DNA of 64,000 nucleotides, from positions 1,459,825 through 1,523,824 of the forward strand of contig JAQFVV010000064.1 in the NCBI GenBank assembly GCA_028023455.1, given 5' to 3'. Positions 1 through 11,560 of the stretch are shown one piece after another (the first letter of the stretch is position 1; each line of letters starts with the position of its first letter). This DNA is from Epiperipatus broadwayi. Taxonomy: Eukaryota; Onychophora; Udeonychophora; Euonychophora; Peripatidae. A program made the translations under genes and the position numbers. The notes beneath the pieces are model-generated. The model ran no database searches. It had not been told where the DNA came from and saw nothing but the letters and a program-made list of their open reading frames with translations.

Positions 1-239
1 GACACTGGGTTTGATTGACAGAGAGACATATCTTTCAATATACTATATATAATACCATTATTTTCTATAAATTACTATAGTCTTAGATTGCATATGAAAA
101 ATAACACTAATATATTATTTGGAGTGTTTAATTAATATGTACACACAGACATATACTCTCAAGTATACAGACATACATAATTATATATATATATATAAAC
201 TTTTACTTAAATATAACTCAATGTATATGTAAACAAAGG

Positions 240-505
240 AATAAATCATCTTTTTTCTCCGATCTTTAGCTTCTCTTCTCCACATCATCCATGGACACTT
301 TTTTATTTCATCCATCTCATGTGCAGTCTCTTTCTGGGTCTTTTACAATCACTTGTAATCCAGTTTAAGATTTCAATTGTCAGTCTATTATCATCTCTTC
401 TAGCAATATGTCCATCCCAACTCTACTTCAGTCTTTTAATTTTTTCAATGAGGTCAGTATATGGGTAAGAGAACAAACAGATGTTACTGATGTTTATAAG
501 TATAT
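240..505 (-). pseudogene. RTE-type LINE 3' end fragment with a small internal inversion
   Basis: Read on the minus strand, about 270-450 encodes the C-terminal tail typical of RTE-type LINE polyproteins: a D-L-I-E-K-I-K-R-L-K stretch, then S-W-D-G-H-I-A-R-R-D-D-N, then a C-K-R-P-R-K-R block. Stops and frameshifts interrupt it. The piece that should lie directly upstream (V-R-E-Q-T-D-V-T-D-V) is instead on the plus strand at about 458-495, so a short inversion joint sits near 455. The ORF that appears to run through this joint into a TA repeat is therefore chimeric. The protein would have been the part of the ORF2-like polyprotein behind the reverse transcriptase core. It is related to the copy at 1140-1765. 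Confidence 0.6.
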
Positions 506-506
506 C

Positions 507-511
507 TTTGT

Positions 512-572
<61 letters not shown>
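507..572. repeat. (TA)n microsatellite
   Basis: This is an uninterrupted AT dinucleotide run. It produces the spurious Y-I-Y-I translation of the ORF that crosses it. Confidence 0.95.
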
Positions 573-574
<2 letters not shown>

Positions 575-655
575 AATATTTTCATGGATAAAAGATGTCA
601 TATTATTATTACTATTTGCGGGATATTCCGCAAATAGTAATAATAGTATTATATA
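573..655. repeat. PLE-terminus fragment with an 18-bp hairpin
   Basis: The string gataaaagatgtcatatta matches the outer end of the PLE fold-back at 27967-28015. It is followed by a hairpin whose arms (tattattactatttgcgg and its exact complement) are separated by about five bases. It is probably a terminal scrap of the same PLE family. Confidence 0.5.
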
Positions 656-663
656 TATATGAC

Positions 664-1080
664 TTAAATAATTTCATTTACTTTCACTCCTTTAGTTTCC
701 CATTTTAATCCACAAAATACTTCTTGCAGCACTGCTGTACAAAGTTTTAGAGATATAGAGTCACCCTTTCTGACACCCTTCTCAATGTTGACTTTCCTAG
801 TATCATTATGTAATCTAATTGTTGCTGTTGTATTTTTATAAATATTTTTTAAAATATGACAATATCCTGGATCTATACCTTGATGATCCAATGCTTTAAT
901 CACTGAAGAAATATTTATAGAATCAAATGCCTTTTCATAACTACAAATCTAAAGCATGATGGCAATTCATGTCCTTTCTATAACTTCGTGCAATACCTGG
1001 ATATGATATACTCCTGTATTAAAACCACTTTTAAATCCCACTTGTTCTCTTGGTTGTAGGAGTTATCAGATGAAAGTAGG
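664..1080 (-). pseudogene. RTE-type LINE reverse transcriptase fragment (inverted 5' segment)
   Basis: The minus strand encodes the front half of an RTE-type reverse transcriptase. From high to low coordinates it shows P-R-E-Q-V-G-F-K-S-G-F, then the palm motif A context Y-E-K-A-F-D-S-I (catalytic Asp, about 917-940), then A-L-D-H-Q-G-I-D-P-G-Y, then I-R-L-H-N-D-T and the G-V-R-K-G-D-S-I-S motif B region. A frameshift lies near 950, and the segment stops before the FADD box. The next part of the same kind of element lies head-to-head on the plus strand at 1140. The layout is that of a 5'-inverted LINE insertion. It is not functional. Confidence 0.8.
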
Positions 1081-1139
1081 ACTAATGATAAATGTTTAAA
1101 GGTCTAAAGTAATGTTAAATGGGTTTTCTCAAAATATAA

Positions 1140-1765
1140 AAATAAAAGATTGATTATGATGAGTTAGAAGAAGTTAACAGCTACAAATACCTTGGTCCAA
1201 TTATTAATACAGATGGAAACATAATGGATGATATTAATTATAGAATTAAACTTGGAGTGCTTTTGCTAGAAATAACTTGTTACTAAAAGGAAATATGCCT
1301 ATGTGTTTGAAAAGAAAAGTTTTTAATAAATGTGTTTTACCAGTTCTAACTCATGGATCTGAGATCTGGACACTTAATAGAAGTGTAATACAGGGACTTC
1401 AGAGCACTCAAAAAGTATGGAGAGATGCATGTTGGAAGTAATAAAAAATGATCAAAAATGCAATATGTCGGTAAGAGAACAAACAGGTGATGCTGACCTC
1501 ATTGAAAAAAATTAAGACTGAAGTGGAGTTGGGATGTATATATTGCTAGAAGTGATGATAATTGAAAACTGTATTTCAAGAGATTGTAAAAGACCCAGAA
1601 AGCGACCACATGTGAGATGGATGGATGAAATAAGAAAATGTGCATGTATGGTGTGAAGAATAGAAGCTAAAGATCTGAGAAAGATGGATTGAACTTGGAG
1701 AGACTTTCATTCTGCAGTGGATTGATAATGGTTGGATTACAACCCACACACTAATATAGTGTATG
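1140..1765 (+). pseudogene. RTE-type LINE C-terminal fragment
   Basis: Plus-strand pieces in several frames give the post-RT region of an RTE-type LINE: L-E-E-V-N-S-Y-K-Y-L-G, an I-N-T-D-G-N-I block, a degraded L-T-H-G-S-E-T-W-T-L box, V-R-E-Q-T, K-W-S-W-D, R-P-R-G-R-P-H-V-R-W-M-D-E-I (about 1596-1632), and finally Q-W-I-D-N-G-W just before the 3' end at about 1740. Many frameshifts and stops show that it is dead. It ends close to a TA microsatellite at 1769. Together with the antisense RT half at 664-1080 it forms one 5'-inverted insertion lacking about 75 codons around FADD. Confidence 0.8.
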
Positions 1766-1799
1766 TGCATATATATATATATATGTAAAATAAAGGAAA

Positions 1800-2095
1800 A
1801 GTAGAAATAAACATAGAATAAATTTTTGTAGATTTTTTTTATATTTCCTAAAATAAAATAATAATTAAAGGGTTAAATAACTCTGGGTTTAAAGTAAAAT
1901 TCATTATGAAATTAATATTTTAAAAAGGTCTGAATAAATATAAATATTGCATTATTATTAATTATTACTCTGATTTTGAAATTTAAAAACACCCTATTGT
2001 ATTTTTGAAATTTTAATTAATTAAACAAAATTTTTATCTATTAGAAATCCCCTAAGTAAAAACATGTATATGTTTTCAAAGGGATTAGTGAGATA
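1800..2095. other. AT-rich DNA, nothing recognised
   Basis: There are short A and T runs and no coherent reading frame on either strand. Confidence 0.6.
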
Positions 2096-2705
2096 AAAAT
2101 AAAAACTCTGTTTTTAATCAAGCTGCTGTTATCACCTTAGATGAGTCTATAAAAGGGCTGATAACAAAATAGCTCCTGTCTGGAGAGTGATTTTAAAGAG
2201 AACAGTTTGGCTTGCAGTTTTATAAGAGTTAGCAGAAGAGCTAGCTATAAAGTTGGCTCAAGTATTTTGTGAAGAGTTGGTAACTGTAGCAGAAAATAGC
2301 CATAGTAAAGCTAGCTGCAAAGATAGCTAGTATAATTATCAAGAGAACTGCCATGAGGATTTAAGAATGCAAGGAAGTGGCTGCTCTACATTTCACTGGA
2401 GGAGTTTGAACTTACACGAAGGAAACGGTCGAGATTCTTTGTAATTCATAGCCTTAAAAGTGTTCTGGAAAACAGCTTGCTGACCTGAAGCTTATAAAAT
2501 CCAAGTATAAGTGGAACTGACTACAGAAAGGAAAAAGCCAACCATACATGAATTATGTACTTTTACCAGATGATGACAATTTCCTGGAATGACCAAAAAA
2601 CAGCTTGCCCAAGAGAGCAGCTGAATAAAAAAGTAGTTATACATATGCTGCTGTGTCTACATATGTGAAGAGAAGCACAGATAAACTTGCATACAAAAGT
2701 AAGTT
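2096..2705 (+). repeat. Possible LTR or promoter block with a TATA box
   Basis: This block is less AT-rich than its surroundings. It has a textbook TATA box (ctataaaaggg, about 2148-2158), internal degenerate repeats of gctagctataaag type (2230-2330), and an aataaa signal (about 2624). The order TATA box, transcribed region, polyadenylation signal fits a solo LTR, but I found no matching second copy in the window and did not define termini. Confidence 0.3.
2148..2158 (+). promoter_or_regulatory. TATA-box-like core promoter
   Basis: The string ctataaaaggg matches the TATA consensus closely, inside a region of higher GC than its flanks. Its use is unproven. Confidence 0.35.
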
Positions 2706-5340
2706 GTTTTTCAATAATTTATTTGATGGACATTTTTAAATCTATATTTTTAAATTTGAAGACATTGATAATTCGTTAAGAGATAAAATTGACTATATAT
2801 TTTTTGTAAAAGAATAAAAGAAAGCTATAATAAAATTTGTTAAACTGATTTTTTTTAATATTGATATGCACGTATAAGTGTGAAATTTATGTGTTTTCCA
2901 AATAAATTAATTATGAAAAAATATAATATTATTGTAACGAGTTGAAATAGATAAAAGTCAGTGTGCATATATACACGCACACTCATATATGTAAAATTTT
3001 AATATTTTTTTTGATTAAATGTCAATTCATTTTTTTAAAAATATTAATTGCATATTATAAATCTCGCGTTTGTGCGCACATATATGTAAATCAATGTAAC
3101 AATTTAAATGTTGAATAGTAATTATTTAAATCTCATCATGATCATTTGAAATTTTGTATTATAATCAAAATCAGAAAATTCATGCACATATGTGTGCGTA
3201 TATATGTCAATTGTATTGTAAATAACAATGCGTGTCAGATAGACACTTATGTGGAAAATTTTGATTATTTTTCTAAATAAAATGTTAATTCAAACATGTT
3301 AATTTTGTATCAAGCCACATGCCTGTGTGCTGAATGGGTTTTAAGTAAACCTAATTTATTAATCCTGTAACTCAGTGTATACTTTTCAAAATCAGAACCC
3401 TCATAAGACCTTAATCATTTATTTTTTTTTGTTAATAATAAACTTGTATTTAATTGTTAAAATTGTATTCCATCATCTCTTGGTCACATACAGTAATAAA
3501 TAGATCTTGTGTTCTCTGGGCTAGATTCGGACAAGAATAAATGGGGATGTATACTTAATGCTTTGGGCATCCAGTGACGATCAATCATCATCCTGGTTGG
3601 CACAAGATTATACTATTTTAAGCCCATGCACTATATTTTATTTTAGTTTAGTTTTGTTAAAAAATTTAAGTTTATAGTTGGCCAGTTCAAGTGGCCAGAG
3701 CATTGATGATGATCAGCATGTTTTAAATGTCCCAGCATTATTGTTTCGATTTCTGATTATTTTGTATTTTAATGGATGGGCACTAAGCTGGTGCATCCAA
3801 GTTATGTTTAAATAATTGCCCAAGCTGGCAAAGGCTCAATAGTTAGCCTGGACTAAAGAAGACCCATTTTCAATCCAGCCACAAGATGGTCTGTTGATTT
3901 TATTCTGATTTATTGCACTAATTTGTTTATTCCCATCAATGATGATGATGGATGGTTATTTCTCTCAAGTATTTACTTGTACTTATTTTTTTTAAATGAT
4001 AATGCTGGTGGTTAATTATGCTTGTAGTTGCTCTTCTGAGTTAGCTGGCTGATCTCTCAATGATCGCACAGATTTTTTGATTTCATGCTCCCCTTAAATA
4101 CTTTATACTTATATATACTTTGCAAATTTGTAATTTATATTGTATTGACTTGGGGTTGATGATGATTTTCTAGTCATCCCAGGTTTAACTCACTTTCCTT
4201 ATACTGCCTATGCCCACCCCATCCTGTTACAAATGACAAATCTTTATTAAGATTCATCAATCTAAGAAAAAAAAATCATTTTCTATAATTGAGAAAAGAA
4301 CATAATAAAGATAAATCATTATTGATTTTATAGTTTCAAAATACGATAAATAAAAGCTGGCATTTATTAAAAATATTACATTTTTAAAACTTGGAATGAT
4401 GTTGTTGTATAAAGTATGACAATTGCTTGAGGTAGTCTTATTAAATTGGAAAACATAGCTTAATCCTTATGTTTTCTTATCTTTGCCACAAAAAGGATTG
4501 TCCAATCCTTAAGAAGAAAAAAAGCATTCGGGCTTAAATGAGAGCTGTATAGCAAAACAGGTACAGTGGGAAAGGCTGCTTAATCAATCCAAGAATCAGA
4601 ATATATATAGTCAAGTTGCAAGTTCAGAGCAGATTTTTAAAAAGTTTTTTTCAAAGAGATTTTTAAGAGATTCTAAAAAAGTTTTTCAAAGAGTTATTTG
4701 TTTTCAAAGAGATATTTTTCAAGTAGATGTTAAAGAAGATTTTTGAAAAAAAGATTTTAATTTTAAAAAGATATTAAGAGCAGTTCAAACCCTGAAATGG
4801 ATAACAAATGAACCTAGGCTACATGTGCTTATATTATGGATTCAAACCTGGATTTGGATAACCATGAACAGGAATATATTTATTATGCTTTAGCTAACTT
4901 AAAATTAACTGAAATAATAGAAATGCTCTTGTCTGTAAAGAATATCTTCATACATGAGTAATTTAAGCCACATTATATGTGACAAATACCTAAAAGACTA
5001 CAAATCAGAATTAAGTGGAACTCTGAATTAAATGCTATCAGTTGTCTTCATTATTATCTCTGTTGTCTTAATATATCACACTCCTCTCTGTGAATTAACT
5101 AAATTATTAAAGATGTAAACTGTTAAAGAACTATTGAAAGAAGGACTTTATTATACAACAAATTACATTCTTTAAGTCATATAAAAACATTATTGGAAGT
5201 AGGCTGAAGAGATACAAGGGACTGTTAATGAAATATTTTGTTTGATAGACATTTATTTAAACCTGTTATTAAATAAAATTATTGTTACTTAAAATTGACT
5301 TTAGTTATCCAGTTGTTCAATATTATTTTTTTATTGTATC
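2706..5340. other. Non-coding AT-rich region with degenerate internal repeats
   Basis: I see no gene. Positions 4640-4760 hold a degenerate repeat of ttttcaaagagat type. Positions 3500-3720 hold a moderately GC-richer block. No protein similarity was recognised on either strand. Confidence 0.5.
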
Positions 5341-5672
5341 ACTCATCATTCAGTGCACTTGTTCACGAGAATTTCATGTCTCCTGAGCTATGTCTGGTAT
5401 AACTAGACCCAAGTAAGTCAGGTTGTAGTGAAATGGAACTCTAGTGGCCCTGTTTGGAAAACCAAACACAGAAATGTCTAGATGCTTCCAGTCTCTATGG
5501 TGCTACATCCTCTGACAAACAGGAAATGTTGTAGGGGGGGTAATATCTGCATTGGGGAATGCCAATCGATAGTTCCTTCCTGCAGCATGCTCATCAGGAA
5601 ATTGTTACAGCCGAGGTGATAAAGGGGTTGTATGGTGGTCCGGTTACAATATATATATATATACACACACAT
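5341..5672. repeat. GC-richer unidentified block, possible SINE-like repeat
   Basis: Base composition is clearly different from the flanks. The block ends in (TA)n(CA)n at 5649-5672. The 64-codon minus-strand ORF here resembles no protein I know. It may be a dispersed repeat, but there is no second copy in the window. Confidence 0.25.
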
Positions 5673-7860
5673 AAGTCCTTTATTAATTAGTAATAATAAT
5701 GGGAAAAATCTTCAATTAGTAGTTTGGATGATTAACAATTGAGAATATGAGCAATATAAATGTATTGAAGATTTTTTATGTAGAAAGATGGATTTACTTG
5801 GTGTAATGCAGAAGAGATGTGCTGCATGATATCAGAATATAGATATTTTATTACATTAAAATAAAATAATTAGTGAATGTAGTGTTGACACTTTATCTCA
5901 TTTAATCTATTGAATTGAACTCTGGTATTATTGATGTAACCTAATGGTTTTAAAAAAGCTTTTAAAGATGCTCCAAACAAAAGTCTATGATCACATCTTC
6001 TTTGGACTGAAAATACCATTCAAGCAAGTCAAGTCTTTTTAAAAGCATATTTTGTGATTAACTTTGGTATGGTTTTCATGGAAGGGGAATACTCCATTTA
6101 AAATCCTCTTAAGAATATTTCGAAGAAAGATAACATTGATGATTTTCAGTGAAAAAATATGACTGATATAGAAGACTATAGACATTATTAATTAGATAAG
6201 ATGCTCAAAGTTATTTTTAAAGTGAAATAGTTTTTAATCGAAGGACACCATAAAATATCAAATAATCATATGTTTTATATAACGACACATGTGTAATTTA
6301 TGGATTGTATTTATGTAGTCATTTCAACACCTATCTAGAATAATATTTTGTTTTTGTCTTTCAATTATTTTTCTTGAAGATGGAAAGACTATTTTCATTT
6401 GTGTGGACTCCTGATTTTTCTGTTGATATAGGACTTACTTGTATTTTTTCAATTATATTAAATCCAGTATGTAAGTGAACAAAAACCAATTAAAAAGTGG
6501 ATTGTTTAACTGAACTCACATAATTCAGAAACAACTCCTATCTTATAGAAGTCAGATAAAAAGTTTATCAAACAGTTTTTAATTTTTTACTTTTTTAGTT
6601 ATGTTATGGTAAGATCTGTGATTAAAAAAATATGCAGATATCATTAAAATTTAAATATTTATATCTATAAAATCTCAAAATTTTATTTTATATATGTAAT
6701 AATTACAATCATTAGGAAATCATTCTTCTACACATGTACTGTATAGATTTAATCATTTAAGAAATACTCTCCTTTCTATCCTGTGTTTACAAAGTAGAAT
6801 ATTATTTAAGTGTTTAAATCTGTACAGTGCATATGTAGGGGAGTGATTCCCTAAAATTAGTTATAAATTAAAAGTATAGCAGTATATAAATAAATAATTC
6901 ATTATATATAATAATTCTAAATTTGAACAGTAAAATATAAACACTAATAATCCAGAACGGATACAGAGATACTTTTGGTTATTTAAATTATATTCAATAT
7001 CAATTGAACTTGCACAAAAAAGATGTCACATGATTTTCCAGGAATTGTGTCTATCATTATTAGCAGATTATCTCTTTATTGCAGAATCTTTAAATTGATT
7101 TATGAATATTTCGTCTTTAACTTTTTCTAAGATGCCTTTACTTACTTTATATATCTTAAATTAAAAATAAATTTAAAATTACATGATTTTACTTGGTCAA
7201 AGAAAACAGAAATGATATTAGACTGATTGTGTATAGCATTTTTATATGATTATAGAATATCTGGTATTCATTTAAATATTTTAAAAACATATCTTGATTC
7301 ACCACTATATGATGTTTCAGCATTCACATATAATTTGATTAATATTATTTTTATAAATGATTTTATTTAATTTACAAACTTTGTTTGTTTAGGATAAACT
7401 TTGTAATCACATTTTAAGATACTTCTATCAAATGGACTACCTTCAAATTTTGTATATATGGAAGAAATCAATGACAATGCAATATGACAATAAAATGTTT
7501 CCAGGTGATCCAGTCATTTGTTTAGAGTAACAATGTTGGTGGACCAAATTTCAAAGATATTGATTCAGTAAGTTTTCAATGTTATGCATGAAAGGGTGGT
7601 GTATATATTTTTTAGAAAGCTTATACTAAAAATTATAATCAATAAATTAAAATAGAAAGAAAAGCAAATCTTAATTTTCTTTTAATTGCAAACATTTTTT
7701 TAATGAAAAAATGCTTCTTTCATAAATAAAATAATATTGTAATCAATTTGTAACATGTATAAATTTTATTTCAAACATTACACAATCTGTAATTATTTTC
7801 ATCCTACATTTTCAATAGGAATAATTTCAAAAAAATATCTGAATACTAAAAGGTTAAAAA
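5673..7860. other. AT-rich region without recognised genes
   Basis: No ORF of interest and no recognised repeat family was seen. Poly-A and poly-T tracts are common. Confidence 0.5.
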
Positions 7861-7893
7861 TAATATATATATATATATAAAATATTTTATGGA

Positions 7894-8080
7894 AAGTGCT
7901 TTTATTTACTGTGCACTAAAAAGCCCAAAATATTTTTTTTCTATCAGTTACAACTTAGATTATTATATTTAATTTAAAATAAAAGTTGTGGTCGTTCTGT
8001 TTTATTTCAAGTTAAATAAAAAATTCCCAGTTATGATTAAAGAAAATTATTTTTGACTTTTTAGTGCACAAACTTATATA
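7894..8080. mobile_element. MITE-like inverted-repeat element
   Basis: A perfect 14-bp inverted repeat (tgtgcactaaaaag at 7910-7923 and its complement at 8057-8070) encloses about 130 bp, with (TA)n on both sides. The terminus resembles that of the element at 50796-51046 (cttttatt, then a tgtgcactaaaa type string), so the two are probably one non-autonomous DNA transposon family. There is no coding capacity. Confidence 0.5.
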
Positions 8081-8127
8081 TATATATATTTGCAATATAT
8101 ATATATATAAACTTATATATATATATA

Positions 8128-8610
8128 TTGCAAAGAAATCAAGTCATACATTACATGAGTTAATTTGATAAGCTTGCTAACAGCTTAGAAAACAGTATGA
8201 GAATAAAGATATTCAGAAAAGCTTGTTAAGAGCTATTAGCTCACTCATTATATAACATTTGTAGTACAAGCTTATTAAATTAAGTCATGTAATGTATGAC
8301 TTGATTTCCTTGCAATTATAGTTTTGCTCTTGATGTTATGACAATTTTATATTGCTAAAGCTATTAATATATGGTGTATCTGAACTTAGTTCAGTCCCAT
8401 ATGGCTTTTTAAGTTAGATAGCTGGGTTTGAAGACATGAATGTCTGAAAATTTCAAATTTAACTATTAGATAAATTCTAGGCTTGACCTGATATTTTAAA
8501 TCTAATGCCTGAATAACCTAGCACCTCACTGATGACAGTTAACAGCTAGAAACTGGTCTGAGGATAGAGATATTCGGAAAAGCTTGCTAAGAGCTATTAG
8601 CATGCTCATA
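8128..8610 (+). mobile_element. Diverged hammerhead-bearing retroelement, 5'-inverted partial dimer
   Basis: A 46-48 bp segment (8128-8175) is the inverse of 8268-8315. From about 8176 to 8610 the sequence reads as a partial unit followed by a longer unit in the same direction: the stretch ending in agagctattagc at 8185-8250 recurs at 8541-8610, a period near 361 bp. The longer unit is alignable by eye to the family at 32495-33875 (ttcagtcccatatg against ttcagacccatatg, then the hammerhead core). Both outer edges are (TA)n, so a target duplication cannot be resolved. I infer an old member of the same family with the same inverted-5' layout. Confidence 0.5.
8524..8563 (+). ncRNA. Minimal type I hammerhead ribozyme motif (diverged subfamily)
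   Basis: The order is stem I strand cctca, core CTGATGA (8529-8535), a 13-nt stem-loop II, GAAAC (8549-8553), a two-base loop, GTC cleavage triplet (8556-8558), and stem I strand tgagg (8559-8563). Stem I is five Watson-Crick pairs. Stem II is weak (about three pairs with a mismatch at its base). Stem III is collapsed to about two pairs, as described for PLE and retrozyme hammerheads. Compared with 33672-33713, the third stem I pair changed from G-U to A-U, keeping the pairing. Confidence 0.5.
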
Positions 8611-8619
8611 TATATATAT

Positions 8620-9434
8620 ATATATAGGAAGAGCATTTATAGAAGTATTAATTAACTTGTTTACATCTGCTGAAAGTGTACACTTTTTGCACTGACAATT
8701 TTGACACCAATCATCTTATATAAATAACTAAAAATCATTACTGCATTGTCTAAAATAGTTGGTGTCAAAGTTATGAGTGCAGAAAATTTGATAATTGTAA
8801 ATTAAAATATGAGTTGATATTAATTAATAAATAAAGAAGGCATATATAAAAGGTCTGCCTAACCTAGTGCTGTTTTGGGAAAAAGTGCCATCTTGAAAAT
8901 CATCTGTCTTTTTCACATGTCTTTATTCATATATTTCAAAATGTGTGGTGGAATGGGAATTTAAAATATATCTCAAAAATTAAGCATATTTCTTATGAAG
9001 TATTTTTTTTTAAATTTAAATTGAATATTATTTAGAAAAGATCAGGATACCTATTTTTTATTATTATTATTACTTTTACTGAAATTATAATAATTTTTTT
9101 AATGTATGTAGAATTTTTCTTTTATTATATTCTATAGATAGAAGTTTTTCAATAAGCAGTTTAACATTTTGCATTCTATCTGCCATTATCATATATATTA
9201 TAATAGTAGTCAGAAAATAATAATAAATTCTTTACAACAGCTATATAATCAATAATAATTTTATACATTAAAAGCCTTTTTCAGCATCTGTTTTGGTGCC
9301 CTTTTTAAATGTTACTAATTTATTTAATAGTGATGTGATGTGATGTATTTGGCTTCTTCTTAAACGAAGTCAAGAATATCTCAGCAACTATGCCCAGATA
9401 AACCTGATAGCCACTTTATTTTCCATTCCCCACT
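8620..9434. other. AT-rich region, no recognised gene
   Basis: Only short AT-rich strings and poly-T tracts were seen. Confidence 0.45.
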
Positions 9435-9735
9435 CTAAGTTTTCTCATATTCTGCACCATCCCATTTCCACAACATAATCTTTGTCAACTCTATGGCTTT
9501 TAAATCTAAATCCCCCTTATCTTTTCGCAAACCCAGCATAAAAACTACTAACTCACTTTCTGTATTGTCACTTTGTTCATACCTATTTTCCCATAACTTC
9601 ATTATCTGTACCCTTTCTGCTTTCAAGCATTTACATTCAATCAACAGATGCCTAATATTTTCTATACCTTCCTTACACAATTTGCACGCTAAATCACCCA
9701 AATTATTTTACACATAAAACCACCCAGTGTCCAAT
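9435..9735 (-). pseudogene. LINE C-terminal zinc-knuckle fragment
   Basis: The minus-strand ORF reads C-K-L-C-K-E-G-I-E-N-I-R-H-L-L-I-E-C. This is the CxxC...HxxxxC knuckle found behind the reverse transcriptase of many non-LTR retrotransposons. It is followed by K-A-E-R-V and a hydrophobic stretch before a stop at 9435. No reverse transcriptase lies directly upstream, so this is a truncated tail. The plus-strand ORF over the same bases is its shadow. Confidence 0.6.
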
Positions 9736-9839
9736 AATGGAATTAAAACAAACAATAATAATATAAATAATAAAAATTAATCAAAACCCTCATATATAAA
9801 TTCAATAATTACAAAATAATTGATTATATCATAACAATA

Positions 9840-10620
9840 CAATAAATAAATATTACATGCACTTTTTTATACAATTATATATATATATATCATCTTATAT
9901 AATTTTTTTTTAATCAACCATCTGTTGACCAAATTTATAGAAGTCTTGTTAATATTCATACAGTTATTCAAATTATTTTTAATATAGTTTGTTTTATATA
10001 TTTGCCTTTTTGGGGGGTCTTTGATATAATTAAAACATTTAATACTTTCTGTAACATCTATTTTATGTCCATATAATGCAGATTTATTATCTCTTCTATT
10101 AATTGCATAATTATGTTTTTTGGCTTTTACTTCTAATTGTTTTCCAATATGCCCAACGTAAATCATTTTACAAATTTCACATGTAATTTTATATACAATT
10201 TTTTTTGTACCATATATCATCCCTTAATCTATAATTATCTATTAATTAATCGAGATTTTTACTATTTGACCAGCCAATATTTATATTATCCTCAATATAA
10301 ATTTTGTTATATATTAATGTATTATAAATCTGAGGATAATATGAAAGTTTAATCCATTTCTTATTTGATTCCATATTACCATTATCAATACCATTATTAT
10401 CCTCAAAAATTTTATCCAGTATAGATTTTTTACAATTAAAATTTTAATAGTTTTAGGATTATATCCATAATCTTTATATAATTTAATAAATTGATTCTTT
10501 TGCAATTGAGCTACACTTTTATCTATGGTATATTTATCATTCCTATATTTATATAGCTGTTGTAAAGAATTTATTATTTTCTGATTATTGTTTTGTGAAA
10601 GAGCAGCATAAGGATTTTTA
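9840..10620 (-). pseudogene. Penelope-like element 3' half: RT end and GIY-YIG endonuclease
   Basis: The best frame, 9867-10220 minus, carries the GIY-YIG signature: V-Y-K-I-T-C-E-I-C-K-M-I-Y-V-G near its start, followed by a K-K-H-N-Y-A-I-N-R-R-D block and the A-L-Y-G-H conserved helix. Upstream (10225-10510, shifted frames) are K-D-Y-G-Y-N-P-K-T-I-K-I and W-I-K-L-S-Y-Y-P-Q-I-Y-N, as in the linker between PLE reverse transcriptase and endonuclease. In a live element this enzyme nicks DNA and primes reverse transcription. Frameshifts make it inactive. Immediately beyond 10620 the 5' half of a PLE runs the other way. Confidence 0.75.
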
Positions 10621-10639
10621 TTTTAGTCCAATTTTGATG

Positions 10640-11560
10640 TTAGTAAAGTTTATAAATTTGCTTCAAATCTATTTACGAATTACATGGCATAATAGAGGAT
10701 TATAATTTATCAGGTTTGTGGACTTTTCTGAAAAGTAATCTTAATTCACTAGAAATCAGAAAAGTAAAAAATTTAATTAGTATATGTATTTATATTGAAA
10801 AACTTAAAGGTCAATTAATTTATTTAAATAATTCCAAATTATATAAAGTAATTCCTCATGCTTGTAAACTTAGGATAAAAAATAATAAAAAGATATCTGA
10901 CAACTGGAAATTAAAAATAAAATTAGAAAATTATGTTCTTAAAATTTTTATTGATGAAAAATATGATATATTAAATAAAAATATTTGTACATCTAAATTT
11001 TTAAAAGAGATATAAAAAAATTATTAATAAAAATATATAAATTGGAAGACTTCAACATATTTTTATATAATTGCAAGAACAAATGGAATCATCATATAAT
11101 TATTAAATACAATAAAACATAGATGTTAAATAAATATTGGACAAAAATGAGGAATCATAATTTTAAAGATCAGCAATTTTATAAGTTTGTAGGTTATAAT
11201 GAAGGGTAGCAGAATAATTTCATAAATCTAATGTTAATTAAATTTTCTAAAAAACAAAACATGTTATTGAGTAAAGAACCATTTTTATAGTTATAATAGA
11301 GAAAGACATTAATAGAAATTTGTTACTGATATTGAATCAGCAAAGATATCAATTGATGATAAAAAGAAATTTAATTATTTATTAAATAAAGACATATGAA
11401 AAAAAAATTACTTATAAGGACTATAAATATAGGAGTCTTATTATTAATATTAAGAAGATCTGTGATTATGAAAGCCTTATTATTCACAAAGAGGATAAAG
11501 GAAATAGATTTATTGTCATGTATTATAATGATTATATTGACAATATAGAAGGTAAATTAT
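10640..11560 (+). pseudogene. Penelope-like element 5' half (N-terminus to first RT motif)
   Basis: The 99-codon ORF at 10716-11015 looks like the lysine-rich N-terminal region of PLE polyproteins. Further on, 11461-11556 gives H-K-E-D-K-G-N-R-F-I-V-M then N-D-Y-I-D-N-I, the 'DKGN...VVM..DY' motif that opens PLE reverse transcriptases. Stops and frameshifts occur between the two. The RT catalytic core is missing. The orientation opposes the 3' half at 9840-10620, and the element 5' end abuts that half. Confidence 0.65.

Noticed and set aside
408-662. 84-codon ORF
   Set aside because: It runs through an inversion joint and a TA repeat that reads Y-I-Y-I. It is chimeric and not a gene.
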